64,000 nucleotides of DNA from Bacteroides sp. (lineage in GTDB: Bacteria > Bacteroidota > Bacteroidia > Bacteroidales > Bacteroidaceae): NCBI GenBank assembly GCA_019414665.1, contig DXLO01000007.1:16057-80056 (forward strand). Reading direction: 5' to 3'. Below the pieces are notes generated by a model that made no database searches, was not told the DNA's origin, and worked only from the letters and a program-made list of their open reading frames with translations. The position numbers and the translations under genes were made by a program. Shown here in pieces: positions 43,837-52,154 of the stretch (positions are counted from its first letter, which is position 1; each line of letters begins with the position of its first letter).

Positions 43837-45999
43837 TCAACGGACAATGGTCAGTTCATCAATCAAATGCTTGGCTCCCGCATATTTATCGATGACAAAC
43901 AACACATATCGAATGTCAACACAAGCAGCACGCTGCAACTGCGGATTGTAAGCAATATCTCCTGTCAGTCCTTCATAGTTACGGTCGAAACCTACTCCAA
44001 TCAATTCACCTTTTGAGTTGAACACCGGAGAGCCAGAGTTACCACCCGTATTGTCAGTCGCTGTAACAAAACATACCGGCATACGTCCATCAGCCATAGC
44101 ATATGGTCCGAAATCTTTCTTCTCGTACAACTCTTTCAGCTTAGGAGATACCACAAATTCAGGATTTTCCGGATCTTCTTTTTCCATTACTCCCTTCAAT
44201 GTAGTATAGTACAGACATTCTTTGCCATCGGCTGGTTCATACGAACCAATCTTACCATAAGTCAATCGCAAAGTAGAGTTGGCATCCGGATAAATAGCCT
44301 TTCCTTCCTTTTGCTTCAAGGCAAGCATACCTGCCACCCATGTCTTATGTGCACGGTTGTAAGCATTGGTTTCTGCCTTCATAGCCTCATCCGTAGCCTT
44401 ATACCCTTCTTTTACAGATTTAGCATATTGCACCATCAGATCTTTCTTCAGTTTGTCAGCGCTCGGATTCTGCAAGAACGCAGCCAAAGCTTTAGAACTT
44501 CTAAAGATAGAACGATCGAAGCAAGCATCAACAAAAGCATCTGTACTGCCAGCAAACTGTCCGTCTATTACTTTAAAAATACTGATACGTTGTCCGGCAG
44601 GAATCAGTTGCGCATATAAAGCAAGCAATTGTTTAGACACCTTACGGTCGACTATCGTACTGTAATCCTTGTTAAAGAATTTCCTTCCCTGTTCCTGCAA
44701 AGCAGTAATGGCAGCCTTGATACCCTTCTTGTCATTCTTTTCCAAAGCTTCCAACAGCTTATCAGTATCAGGTATTTTAGAAAACTCTGTACCCAGCATC
44801 AAAGCTTCATAAATGGCCTGCTGATGATATACAGCGTCATGGCGTTTTGCAACAATCTGCTTGATACTTTCATAAGCCTGACGATAAGATTCATTTCCTG
44901 TTTCGTCGCCAAAAGCCAGAAGACGTTTCTGCTCATCTTTCTTACGATCGAGTACCTTGAGCGATACAAGTCCTTCGTTCATACCGATGGCATTCTTCCA
45001 GTAATTGGCAGAAGAAGCATACTTGGCTGCATACTGGATGCGTGTCTTGGCATCTTTTGCCATTTCCTCACCCAACACACGCAGACGAACTCCGCGCACG
45101 GTATCACGCATAAAGTTGGTAGTCTGCATACGTTCCTCCACTTCATCACTGATCATGTAACGCCAGTTACGTCCGGGGAATCCCATTACAAAAGTAAAAT
45201 CACCTTCCTTAATGCCATTCATATTGATAGCAAGGTGCTTCTTGACTTTCAAAGGAACATTGTCTGCCGCATAATTGGCTGGTTTACCATCTTTCGATGC
45301 ATAAATACGGAAGATAGAAAAGTCACCACAATGACGCGGCCACATCCAGTTATCCGTATCAGCTCCAAACTTTCCGATAGAAGAAGGAGGAGCACCTACC
45401 ATACGAATATCCTTATATACTGTCTTTACAAACAGATAATATTTATTAGCTCCGTAGAACGGTTTCAGTTCGAGAACAGCAAAATCGTCTGTCTTTATAT
45501 TCTCTTTCTTGGCAAAACGTTTAGCCACAGTCGACAAGTATGAAGGAGAAAGATAATTCAATCCTTCAGGATCCTCATCCTTTTTTAACTGCTCCTGTAC
45601 ATAGTCGGTCACATCGAGGATGCGGTCGATAAACGTAATGGTCAGTCCTTCACAGGGAAGTTCCTGTTCACGGCTCATCGCCCAAAAACCATCCGTCAGA
45701 TAATCGTGTTCCACAGCACTGTGCTGCTGAATATACTGATATCCGCAGTGATGATTGGTAAGCACCAGTCCCTCTGCAGAGATTACTTCGCCGGTACATC
45801 CTCCCCCAAAGTGTACAACAGCATCCTTCAGACTGATGCTGTCGGGACAATATACCTTATCTATACTGATATCCAAACCCAAATCCTGCATCACGGCAGC
45901 GTTCTGCTTCTTCAGGTCTGTCAGCATCCACATGCCCTCGTCGGCATATCCGGCGAGAGAGCATGCGGCAAGCATAGAAAATAATATGGTTTTCTTCAT
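43837..45999 (-). CDS. S46 family dipeptidyl-peptidase, DPP11-like
   Basis: A 720-residue exported serine exopeptidase that removes dipeptides from peptide N-termini in the periplasm. Signal peptide about 1-19, mature start at ADEGMW. The chymotrypsin-like triad is visible: His in TNHHCGY, Asp in RHCGDFS and Ser in GGNSGSP. Eighteen residues after the catalytic Ser there is Arg (IGVGFDRN), the position that gives P. gingivalis DPP11 its preference for Asp/Glu at P1 (Arg673). So acidic specificity is predicted. Its ATG overlaps the stop of the preceding S46 gene (TAATG), so translation is coupled. Confidence 0.92.
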   Translation of the reverse strand: MKKTILFSMLAACSLAGYADEGMWMLTDLKKQNAAVMQDLGLDISIDKVYCPDSISLKDAVVHFGGGCTGEVISAEGLVLTNHHCGYQYIQQHSAVEHDYLTDGFWAMSREQELPCEGLTITFIDRILDVTDYVQEQLKKDEDPEGLNYLSPSYLSTVAKRFAKKENIKTDDFAVLELKPFYGANKYYLFVKTVYKDIRMVGAPPSSIGKFGADTDNWMWPRHCGDFSIFRIYASKDGKPANYAADNVPLKVKKHLAINMNGIKEGDFTFVMGFPGRNWRYMISDEVEERMQTTNFMRDTVRGVRLRVLGEEMAKDAKTRIQYAAKYASSANYWKNAIGMNEGLVSLKVLDRKKDEQKRLLAFGDETGNESYRQAYESIKQIVAKRHDAVYHQQAIYEALMLGTEFSKIPDTDKLLEALEKNDKKGIKAAITALQEQGRKFFNKDYSTIVDRKVSKQLLALYAQLIPAGQRISIFKVIDGQFAGSTDAFVDACFDRSIFRSSKALAAFLQNPSADKLKKDLMVQYAKSVKEGYKATDEAMKAETNAYNRAHKTWVAGMLALKQKEGKAIYPDANSTLRLTYGKIGSYEPADGKECLYYTTLKGVMEKEDPENPEFVVSPKLKELYEKKDFGPYAMADGRMPVCFVTATDNTGGNSGSPVFNSKGELIGVGFDRNYEGLTGDIAYNPQLQRAACVDIRYVLFVIDKYAGAKHLIDELTIVR

Positions 46000-48164
46000 T
46001 ATTCTACGATAGTCATTTCGTCAATCAGGTTCTTGCAACCACCCAATTTTTCAACGATGAATAATACATAGCGAATATCTACAGCAATACAACGCTGGAG
46101 ATTGTTGTCGAAATTAATATCACCCGAAAGTGATTCCCAGTTACCGTCGAATGCAGCACCAATCAGTTCACCATTACCATTCAACACCGGAGAACCAGAG
46201 TTACCACCGGTAATATCGTTGGTAGTAAGGAAACAAGTCGGCATTTCACCGTTAGGCAATGCATAGCGACCGAAGTTCTTTGTAGCATACAACTCTTTCA
46301 GCTTAGCAGGAACGACAAATTCCGGATTGCTCGGATCTTCTTTTTCCATTACACCCTTCAGCGTAGTGTAATATTTATAATGGATACCATCCTTCGGATC
46401 GTAAGATTTTACGTTACCGTAAGTCAGACGGATAGTAAAGTTTGCATCCGGAGCTTTCGGAGTTGGAGCATACATTTCACACAAGCCACGTACATATGTC
46501 TTATGCAACAAATCGATATTGCCGCTTACTGCATCATACTTTTCATTCAGTTTCTTCGACAATTCATTTTTGCTAGAAGAATATTGTACTGCAAGGTCGT
46601 TTTCGATAGCTTTAACGGTAGGGTTGCTGATGAAAGCATTGAAGTTTTTATCGTTAGAGAAAATGCTATTGTCATACAAAGCATCAATGTAAGCATCATA
46701 ATTGCCTTTATACTTTGTCTGGATAGTCTGATAGAATGCAGGCAAAGCATCAGCTGGTACACTCTCTGCATACAGCGGAATCAAGACTTTAGCTACCTTA
46801 CGGTCTACTTCATGATCATAATCCTTGTTGTGTACATCGGCATATGCTTCTTTCAGGCTGCTGATAGCTTTTTCAATATCTTTCTTTTTGTTCTTCTGCA
46901 AAGCAGTTTTCAAATCGTTGAACAAAACGTATGTAGCGCCAAACTCGATACCGCTTCTGAAAGTTTCACTGAAGTAAATCATCTGCTTGGTAATCGGAGT
47001 AGCCTTCTGAACATACTCGTCAATCTGGCTTACAACCTTAGCATAGTCGGCATTGTTCTGTTCTTTTGCAAACTGCGCAAACTTAGCTTCCTGTTCAGCC
47101 TTTGCTTCCAATACTTTATTGTCGACGATAGCCTTGTTCATACCGATAGAGTTTTTCCAGTAGTTGCTGGAAGAAGCGAACTTACTTGCATACTGGATAC
47201 GTACCTTATCGCTGGCAGCCATTTCCTTACGCAATACGTTCTGACGTGCTTCACGAACTTCAATACGAGGAGTGTTTATTCCTTCCATACGCATTTTCAC
47301 TTCACTTTCAGTCAGGTAACGGCTGGTGCTTCCCGGGAATCCCATAATCATAGCATAGTCGCCTTCCTGCAAACCTTTCAGCGAAATAGCAAGATGCTTC
47401 TTCACTTTCAAAGGTACATTGTCGGCACTATATTCAGCCGGGTTACCATCTTTATCGGCATAGATACGGAACATAGAGAAGTCACCTGTATGACGCGGCC
47501 ACATCCAGTTGTCTGTTTCTCCACCGAATTTACCGATTGATGAAGGAGGAGCAGCTACCATACGCACATCGCTGTATGTCTTGATGAAGAACAGATAAAA
47601 TCTGTTTCCTTCATAGAACGGAAGAGCTTCGGTAGAAATACCCGGTTTGTCCTTCAAATCACTATTCTTCAGTTCATCAGCAGCAAGCTTATCCAGATAT
47701 TCTGCACCAAAAGAATTGATTTCAGTCACTTTTCCGTCTTTGATATCCTGGTTCACCTTGTCGGTTACATCTACAATTCGTTCTACAAACTTAAATGTCA
47801 ACCCCGGAGTTGGAAGTTCTTCTGAACGGCTTTTTGCCCAAAATCCGTCAGTCAGGTAATCGTGTTCAACAGAACTATGCTGCTGGATAGCATCGTAACC
47901 ACAGTGGTGATTAGTAAGAATCAGTCCGTCTGGAGAAATAATTTCACCGGTACATCCTCGTCCGAATATACCAACAGCATCTTTCAGTGTTACGCTGTTC
48001 GGATTGTAAATATCGGCAATATCCATTTTCAAACCTTGTGCTTTCATACGGTCGGCAAGGTTCTGCTCCTTCATCAGCTGAAGAAGCCACATTCCTTCGT
48101 CGGCTTTCACCGGTGAAAAGGCAGCACAAATCAGTGCCAATGCTAATACTTTAAGTTTTTTCAT
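45999..48164 (-). CDS. S46 family dipeptidyl-peptidase, DPP7-like
   Basis: A 721-residue paralogue of the next gene. Signal peptide MKKLKVLALALICAAFSPVKA, mature protein begins DEGMWLLQ. Triad residues are in TNHHCGY, RHTGDFS and GGNSGSP. At the specificity position, 18 residues after the catalytic Ser, it has Gly (IGAAFDGN), as in DPP7, which prefers hydrophobic P1 residues. The ATG at 48164 is chosen because it begins the signal peptide; the 16 extra codons upstream are not coding-like. The promoter box is at 48221-48228. Confidence 0.92.
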   Translation of the reverse strand: MKKLKVLALALICAAFSPVKADEGMWLLQLMKEQNLADRMKAQGLKMDIADIYNPNSVTLKDAVGIFGRGCTGEIISPDGLILTNHHCGYDAIQQHSSVEHDYLTDGFWAKSRSEELPTPGLTFKFVERIVDVTDKVNQDIKDGKVTEINSFGAEYLDKLAADELKNSDLKDKPGISTEALPFYEGNRFYLFFIKTYSDVRMVAAPPSSIGKFGGETDNWMWPRHTGDFSMFRIYADKDGNPAEYSADNVPLKVKKHLAISLKGLQEGDYAMIMGFPGSTSRYLTESEVKMRMEGINTPRIEVREARQNVLRKEMAASDKVRIQYASKFASSSNYWKNSIGMNKAIVDNKVLEAKAEQEAKFAQFAKEQNNADYAKVVSQIDEYVQKATPITKQMIYFSETFRSGIEFGATYVLFNDLKTALQKNKKKDIEKAISSLKEAYADVHNKDYDHEVDRKVAKVLIPLYAESVPADALPAFYQTIQTKYKGNYDAYIDALYDNSIFSNDKNFNAFISNPTVKAIENDLAVQYSSSKNELSKKLNEKYDAVSGNIDLLHKTYVRGLCEMYAPTPKAPDANFTIRLTYGNVKSYDPKDGIHYKYYTTLKGVMEKEDPSNPEFVVPAKLKELYATKNFGRYALPNGEMPTCFLTTNDITGGNSGSPVLNGNGELIGAAFDGNWESLSGDINFDNNLQRCIAVDIRYVLFIVEKLGGCKNLIDEMTIVE

Positions 48165-48220
48165 TGTTATGATATTTAAAAATAATAATTGATATTTTTT
48201 CGTTGTCAGCAAATAGCCAG

Positions 48221-48228
48221 CAAAGATA
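48221..48228 (-). promoter_or_regulatory. Promoter -7 box of the S46 pair
   Basis: Reads TATCTTTG on the minus strand (TAnnTTTG), 57 bases before the ATG at 48164. Confidence 0.6.
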
Positions 48229-48321
48229 GCGAAAAATACGTTTTGAGTAGCTTAATTCAGTAATAATCCTCTATTTAGTTTAATTTTTGATAATTTATTT
48301 TCACGTCATTTCTAAACGTTA

Positions 48322-48329
48322 TACCTTTG
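48322..48329 (+). promoter_or_regulatory. Promoter -7 box of the DUF4369 lipoprotein gene
   Basis: TACCTTTG, perfect TAnnTTTG, 28 bases before the ATG at 48357. It rules out a TTG start at 48327. Confidence 0.6.
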
Positions 48330-48356
48330 CCGCAGAAATTTCTAAAGGCTTATTGC

Positions 48357-49055
48357 ATGTACAGATTTTACTTTTTTCTCTTTTGTGCCATTATTTGCGC
48401 TTCGTGCGGAAAGAAATATAAAATAGAAGGTATTTCTTCTGTATCGAAACTGGATGGAAAAATGCTTTTCATAAAAGTGCCGTCCGGAGATAAGTTGGTA
48501 AATATAGACTCGGCTGAAGTGGTACACGGGATATTCAAGATGAAAGGAAAAGTCGACTCTACCGTAATTGCTTCTTTGTATATGGACGACGACTGCATCA
48601 TGCCGGTTGTCATAGAGGAAGGAAATATCAGTATCAATATCGACAAAGCAGGTTTTTCTGTAAAAGGAACTCCGTTGAACGACAGTTTCAATGAGTTTAT
48701 CATAAAGAAAACTTCGCTGGAAGATCGTGCGTATGAAGTGGAAAGAATGGAAAGCCGTATGATTATGGACGGCAAAGATCCTAAATTTATCCAAGAAGAG
48801 ATGGAAAAACAGCGCACCGCGTTAGGAAACGACATGGACGACCTTGCCAAGACATTTATCCAGGAAAATTACAACAATGTATTGGGAACAGGAGTCTTTC
48901 TGATGCTATGCAACGGATTTCCTTATCCGATATTGACTCCGATTATGGAGGAAATAATAAACGATGCTCCCGATTCTTTTAAAAACAATCCGATGATAAA
49001 GGAATATGTATCGGTTGCACGCAGCAATATGGACAAGCTGCAAGCCGTACAATAA
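48357..49055 (+). CDS. DUF4369-domain lipoprotein
   Basis: A 232-residue lipoprotein: signal peptide with CAIICASC, then GKKYKIEG. Residues about 25-115 form a DUF4369-like beta domain (GKMLFIKVPSGDKLVNIDSAEVVHGIFKMKGKVDS and GNISINIDKAGFSVKGTPLNDSFNEF). The remaining 115 residues are helical and charged. In many Bacteroides proteins DUF4369 is followed by a thioredoxin-like domain; no CxxC or thioredoxin fold is seen here, so this is a stand-alone form. KK after the Cys suggests periplasmic rather than surface location. Function unknown. Confidence 0.82.
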   Translation: MYRFYFFLFCAIICASCGKKYKIEGISSVSKLDGKMLFIKVPSGDKLVNIDSAEVVHGIFKMKGKVDSTVIASLYMDDDCIMPVVIEEGNISINIDKAGFSVKGTPLNDSFNEFIIKKTSLEDRAYEVERMESRMIMDGKDPKFIQEEMEKQRTALGNDMDDLAKTFIQENYNNVLGTGVFLMLCNGFPYPILTPIMEEIINDAPDSFKNNPMIKEYVSVARSNMDKLQAVQ

Positions 49056-49119
49056 AACTCTTTTTCCTTTAGAAGTTCGTCATCTTAGAGAATCAAATAA
49101 AAAAAGAAGGTATAATTTT

Positions 49120-49145
49120 ACGGAAAACATCAGCATATTTTCCGT
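49120..49145 (+). terminator. Terminator of the DUF4369 gene
   Basis: ACGGAAAA (49120-49127) pairs with TTTTCCGT (49138-49145), followed by a T-run of seven bases to 49151. Confidence 0.8.
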
Positions 49146-49221
49146 TTTTTTGTACAAATTTCACCCAACATTTCACGTTGTTTTTTCACAGATATTAAAT
49201 CACTCTGTTTCAAGCAATAAC

Positions 49222-49304
49222 AAAGTTTACCCCTTTCATCTGACGCTATCATTCAACAACAAGAATGATCCTTTGTTTAAGCGAAGATGAAAGGGGTAAA
49301 CTTT
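49222..49304. terminator. Long inverted repeat next to the plsC stop
   Basis: A perfect 20-bp inverted repeat: 49222-49241 begins AAAGTTTACCCC and 49285-49304 is its reverse complement; loop 43 bases. The right arm lies 3 bases past the stop of the acyltransferase gene. T-rich sequence follows on the plus strand (TTTTTATT). It probably ends the leftward five-gene operon and also backs up the DUF4369 terminator. Confidence 0.7.
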
Positions 49305-49307
49305 TTA

Positions 49308-50063
49308 TTACTGATCGGGATTCTCCATCTTACCTTTATATTTCTGAGGTAAATCTTTTTCGATAGCCTTATACGATTCAGCCATCAACATTTGCAGATT
49401 CTCTTCTCCCTTTTTTCCTAACGGATAAATAGGTTCGTGTATCGTCAGAGTCATCGGATGCCAATGCAAAAGCTTACCTGTGCGGGGAAGAATATCAAAC
49501 GATCCGTCTATGGTAAGTGGAACAACAGGAAGTTGCAACTGGTCGGCAAGCAGAAAAGCTCCCTTCTTGAAGTTTGCCATATGTCCTGTAAACGTACGTG
49601 CTCCCTCGGGGAATACAACCAATGAAGTTCCTCCCTGCAATACTTTTTCCGCACTCTTTATTGTTTCGTATACCTTACGAGGACTAGATTTGTCGACAAA
49701 AATAAAGCCGGCAGATTCGCACGCCTTACCAACGAACGGAAGCTTACGAAGGCTTTTCTTCATCATCCATTTGAAGTTACGCCCCAAAAATCCATAAACC
49801 AAAAAGATATCGAATGAACCTTGATGATTGGCAACGAATACATAGGATGTTTTCTTATCCAGGTGTTCATGCCCCTTGACTTTTACCGGAAGCAAAAACA
49901 AAAAACATGTAAGCTGTGACCACAATTTACCCGGATAATATCCCCAGAAATGTCCGTTACCCAACCAACATCCCAACATGGTAGTCAAAGCAGTAAGTAT
50001 AGTTGCCACCAGAAAAATCGGCAACCCGATACAGATTTGATAAATAATGTATAAGAATCTCAT
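49308..50063 (-). CDS. plsC: 1-acyl-sn-glycerol-3-phosphate acyltransferase
   Basis: A 251-residue membrane-bound acyltransferase that makes phosphatidic acid from lysophosphatidic acid. One to two N-terminal hydrophobic segments are followed by the family motifs: NHQGSFD (catalytic His-Asp), GFIFVDKSSPRK, VFPEGART (substrate binding) and VVPLTIDGSF. Last gene of a five-gene leftward operon, 23 bases behind the phosphoesterase. Confusion with other PlsC-like lysophospholipid acyltransferases is possible. Confidence 0.92.
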   Translation of the reverse strand: MRFLYIIYQICIGLPIFLVATILTALTTMLGCWLGNGHFWGYYPGKLWSQLTCFLFLLPVKVKGHEHLDKKTSYVFVANHQGSFDIFLVYGFLGRNFKWMMKKSLRKLPFVGKACESAGFIFVDKSSPRKVYETIKSAEKVLQGGTSLVVFPEGARTFTGHMANFKKGAFLLADQLQLPVVPLTIDGSFDILPRTGKLLHWHPMTLTIHEPIYPLGKKGEENLQMLMAESYKAIEKDLPQKYKGKMENPDQ

Positions 50064-50086
50064 TGCTTGTTATAGTTTAGGAATTA

Positions 50087-51238
50087 TTATTTTCTTCGTA
50101 AAGTAATGACTGTAATCTCTGGCCATGCTCCCAGCCTCATCGGAAAGAGTACATAACCTAGCCCGATATTGACATAAAGTCCCCGCTGTCCTTCCAGATA
50201 CAGACCTTTATGCTCGGGATAAATAAACTGTGAAAATGAAAAGCCGAATAAATTGATCTGCATATCGTGAGTATGTCCGGCAAGCATCAGTTGGATATCG
50301 GTATCCGGAAGAACGCTTCTTCTCCAGTGAGTTGGATCATGACTCAGCAAAACCTTGAACATACCTTCCGTGCCTTTCTGTGCCCGAGGTAAATCCCCAC
50401 GATCGGGAAAAGGAGGTTTACCACTGTTCTCTACTCCTATTAAAGCGATAGAATCGTTTCCACGATACAATATCTGATGGTCATTCATAAGCATCTTCCA
50501 GCCCATCTGTTCCTGTCTTGCCAGAAGCGTATCAATATTAGCAAGACGGTCTGCTTCACTGTCCCACTGCACATACGTAGCATAATCGTGGTTTCCCAAT
50601 ACAGAAAATACCCCATCCTTTGCACGAAGTTTTGACAGAACAGGCATAAACTCCTTAATCTCATCGGCCCGACTATTTACCAGATCACCCGTAAACACGG
50701 CCAGATCAGGGTGCTGTGCGTTACAAATTTCAACAGCCCGACGGAGTGCTTCAGCATTACCTTTCCAGCTTCCGGCATGTATATCGGACAATTGAAGAAT
50801 ACGATATCCGTCAAAAGACTCAGGTAAATCGGGTGAAGAAAAGACAACTTGCTTAACCTGGAAATATTCCTTTCCTTTAATTGCTCCGAAAAGCAGATAA
50901 GCAAGCGTGACAATTGCTACAACAGACGATACGGTTTTCCCAAACAACGGTATACGAAGAAACTTACGCAACACCTTCATCAGGATATCACATAATACAA
51001 AAACCAGTTTGGGAACAGCAACGCACAATGTAACAATAAGATAAATGCCAAAAGCATCGTGTAACGAATCATGTGCTACGATGAAAACAAGCAATACCAT
51101 CAGCAACAAAACTGTGGGCAGCCAATATAATCTTTTTTGCCATTTATGCTGGATATACTTTATATATACCTTATATATATACCAGTCGGGCAACAGTAAC
51201 AACACGATAAAAAACAACGAAACTCTCAGCAATATCAT
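50087..51238 (-). CDS. Membrane-anchored metallophosphoesterase
   Basis: A 383-residue protein. Four hydrophobic segments in the first 130 residues anchor a calcineurin-like phosphoesterase domain (about 145-383). Its metal ligands are in LQLSDIHAGSW, VFTGDLVNSR, LGNHDYA, LSHDPTHW and AGHTHDMQINL. Proteins of this YkuE-like type are often linked to lipid or cell-envelope metabolism, and the neighbour PlsC fits with that, but the substrate is not known. Confidence 0.88.
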   Translation of the reverse strand: MILLRVSLFFIVLLLLPDWYIYKVYIKYIQHKWQKRLYWLPTVLLLMVLLVFIVAHDSLHDAFGIYLIVTLCVAVPKLVFVLCDILMKVLRKFLRIPLFGKTVSSVVAIVTLAYLLFGAIKGKEYFQVKQVVFSSPDLPESFDGYRILQLSDIHAGSWKGNAEALRRAVEICNAQHPDLAVFTGDLVNSRADEIKEFMPVLSKLRAKDGVFSVLGNHDYATYVQWDSEADRLANIDTLLARQEQMGWKMLMNDHQILYRGNDSIALIGVENSGKPPFPDRGDLPRAQKGTEGMFKVLLSHDPTHWRRSVLPDTDIQLMLAGHTHDMQINLFGFSFSQFIYPEHKGLYLEGQRGLYVNIGLGYVLFPMRLGAWPEITVITLRRK

Positions 51239-51245
51239 AATCCTA

Positions 51246-52151
51246 TTATTGTTGCAGGTTAGCTACTAAGTATTTTCTGATTTCACTTACCTCACATCCT
51301 CGTCGGGCAGCATAATCGGCAAGCTGTTCTTCGTCTATCTTCCCCACAGAAAAATAACGAGATGCAGGATGGGCAAACATCAGCCCACATACTGAAGCAT
51401 GAGGCTGCATCATACCGTTTTCGGTGAGTTTAATGCCGATACGCTTCATATCGAGCAGCTCATCCAATAAAAAACTGACCGATATATCAGGAAGAGACGG
51501 ATATCCTACAGCAGGACGTATACCTTGATAATCCTCATTGAGTAATTGTTTCATGGTGAGATGTTCATCCTTGGCATACCCCCATACGCTTTTCCGGATA
51601 GTTTCATGCACCTTTTCGGCCGCAGCTTCTGCCAGACGCTCGCCCAAGGTTTTGACAAGCATCAATTTATAATCATCGCCCTCGAACGGTTGTTCCATAT
51701 TCTCGTCGATGGTTGTAGCAAAAGCTCCTACCGTATCTGGTATCCCCGATGACAACGGACGCACGAAATCGCTCAAGCATAAAAACGGATCGTCCGGACG
51801 AACTCGCGTCTGCTGCCTCAATAGCGGAAAGCGAGTTCCTTCCAACAACAGGTTATCACCATCCGAATTGGCATTCATGAGCCGGTAAATGGCATATACC
51901 TTATATTTTCCGTCCACACTGTTCAGCATACGGTTTGCCTCCTTATGAAGCTGCATAGCCTCGGCAGCTTTGGCCCTATCTTCCACGGGAAAAGAGGCAA
52001 GCCAGCTCGCTCTGCAAGCATCGCACCCATGAATATCTGCAATAGCCGCAAAACGAGGCTGAAATCCCCATGCATGAAAAAAATAAATCCAGTTAATATA
52101 CTCTGTCAAATCGTGTATATCGTAAACTACTGTCGTAATGTCTGTCTGCAT
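51246..52151 (-). CDS. Stand-alone methionine synthase (MetH) activation-domain protein
   Basis: A 301-residue protein that matches the reactivation domain of B12-dependent methionine synthase (Met_synt_B12 type) without the catalytic modules. The opening YINWIYFFHAWGF corresponds to the start of that domain in MetH. The SAM-binding motif appears as GIRPAVGYPSLPDI, and the closing part as MMQPHASVCGLMFAHPASRYFSVGKI. The domain remethylates oxidised cobalamin with SAM, so here it should serve a MetH encoded elsewhere. It sits between dihydroorotase (3 bases) and the phosphoesterase (7 bases). Confidence 0.85.
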   Translation of the reverse strand: MQTDITTVVYDIHDLTEYINWIYFFHAWGFQPRFAAIADIHGCDACRASWLASFPVEDRAKAAEAMQLHKEANRMLNSVDGKYKVYAIYRLMNANSDGDNLLLEGTRFPLLRQQTRVRPDDPFLCLSDFVRPLSSGIPDTVGAFATTIDENMEQPFEGDDYKLMLVKTLGERLAEAAAEKVHETIRKSVWGYAKDEHLTMKQLLNEDYQGIRPAVGYPSLPDISVSFLLDELLDMKRIGIKLTENGMMQPHASVCGLMFAHPASRYFSVGKIDEEQLADYAARRGCEVSEIRKYLVANLQQ

Positions 52152-52154
52152 TTC

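Noticed and set aside
46380..47540. Long open frame antisense to the DPP7-like gene
   Set aside because: It is 386 codons long but lies wholly opposite a well-supported peptidase gene; its composition is that of a reverse-strand shadow and it shows no domain or promoter.
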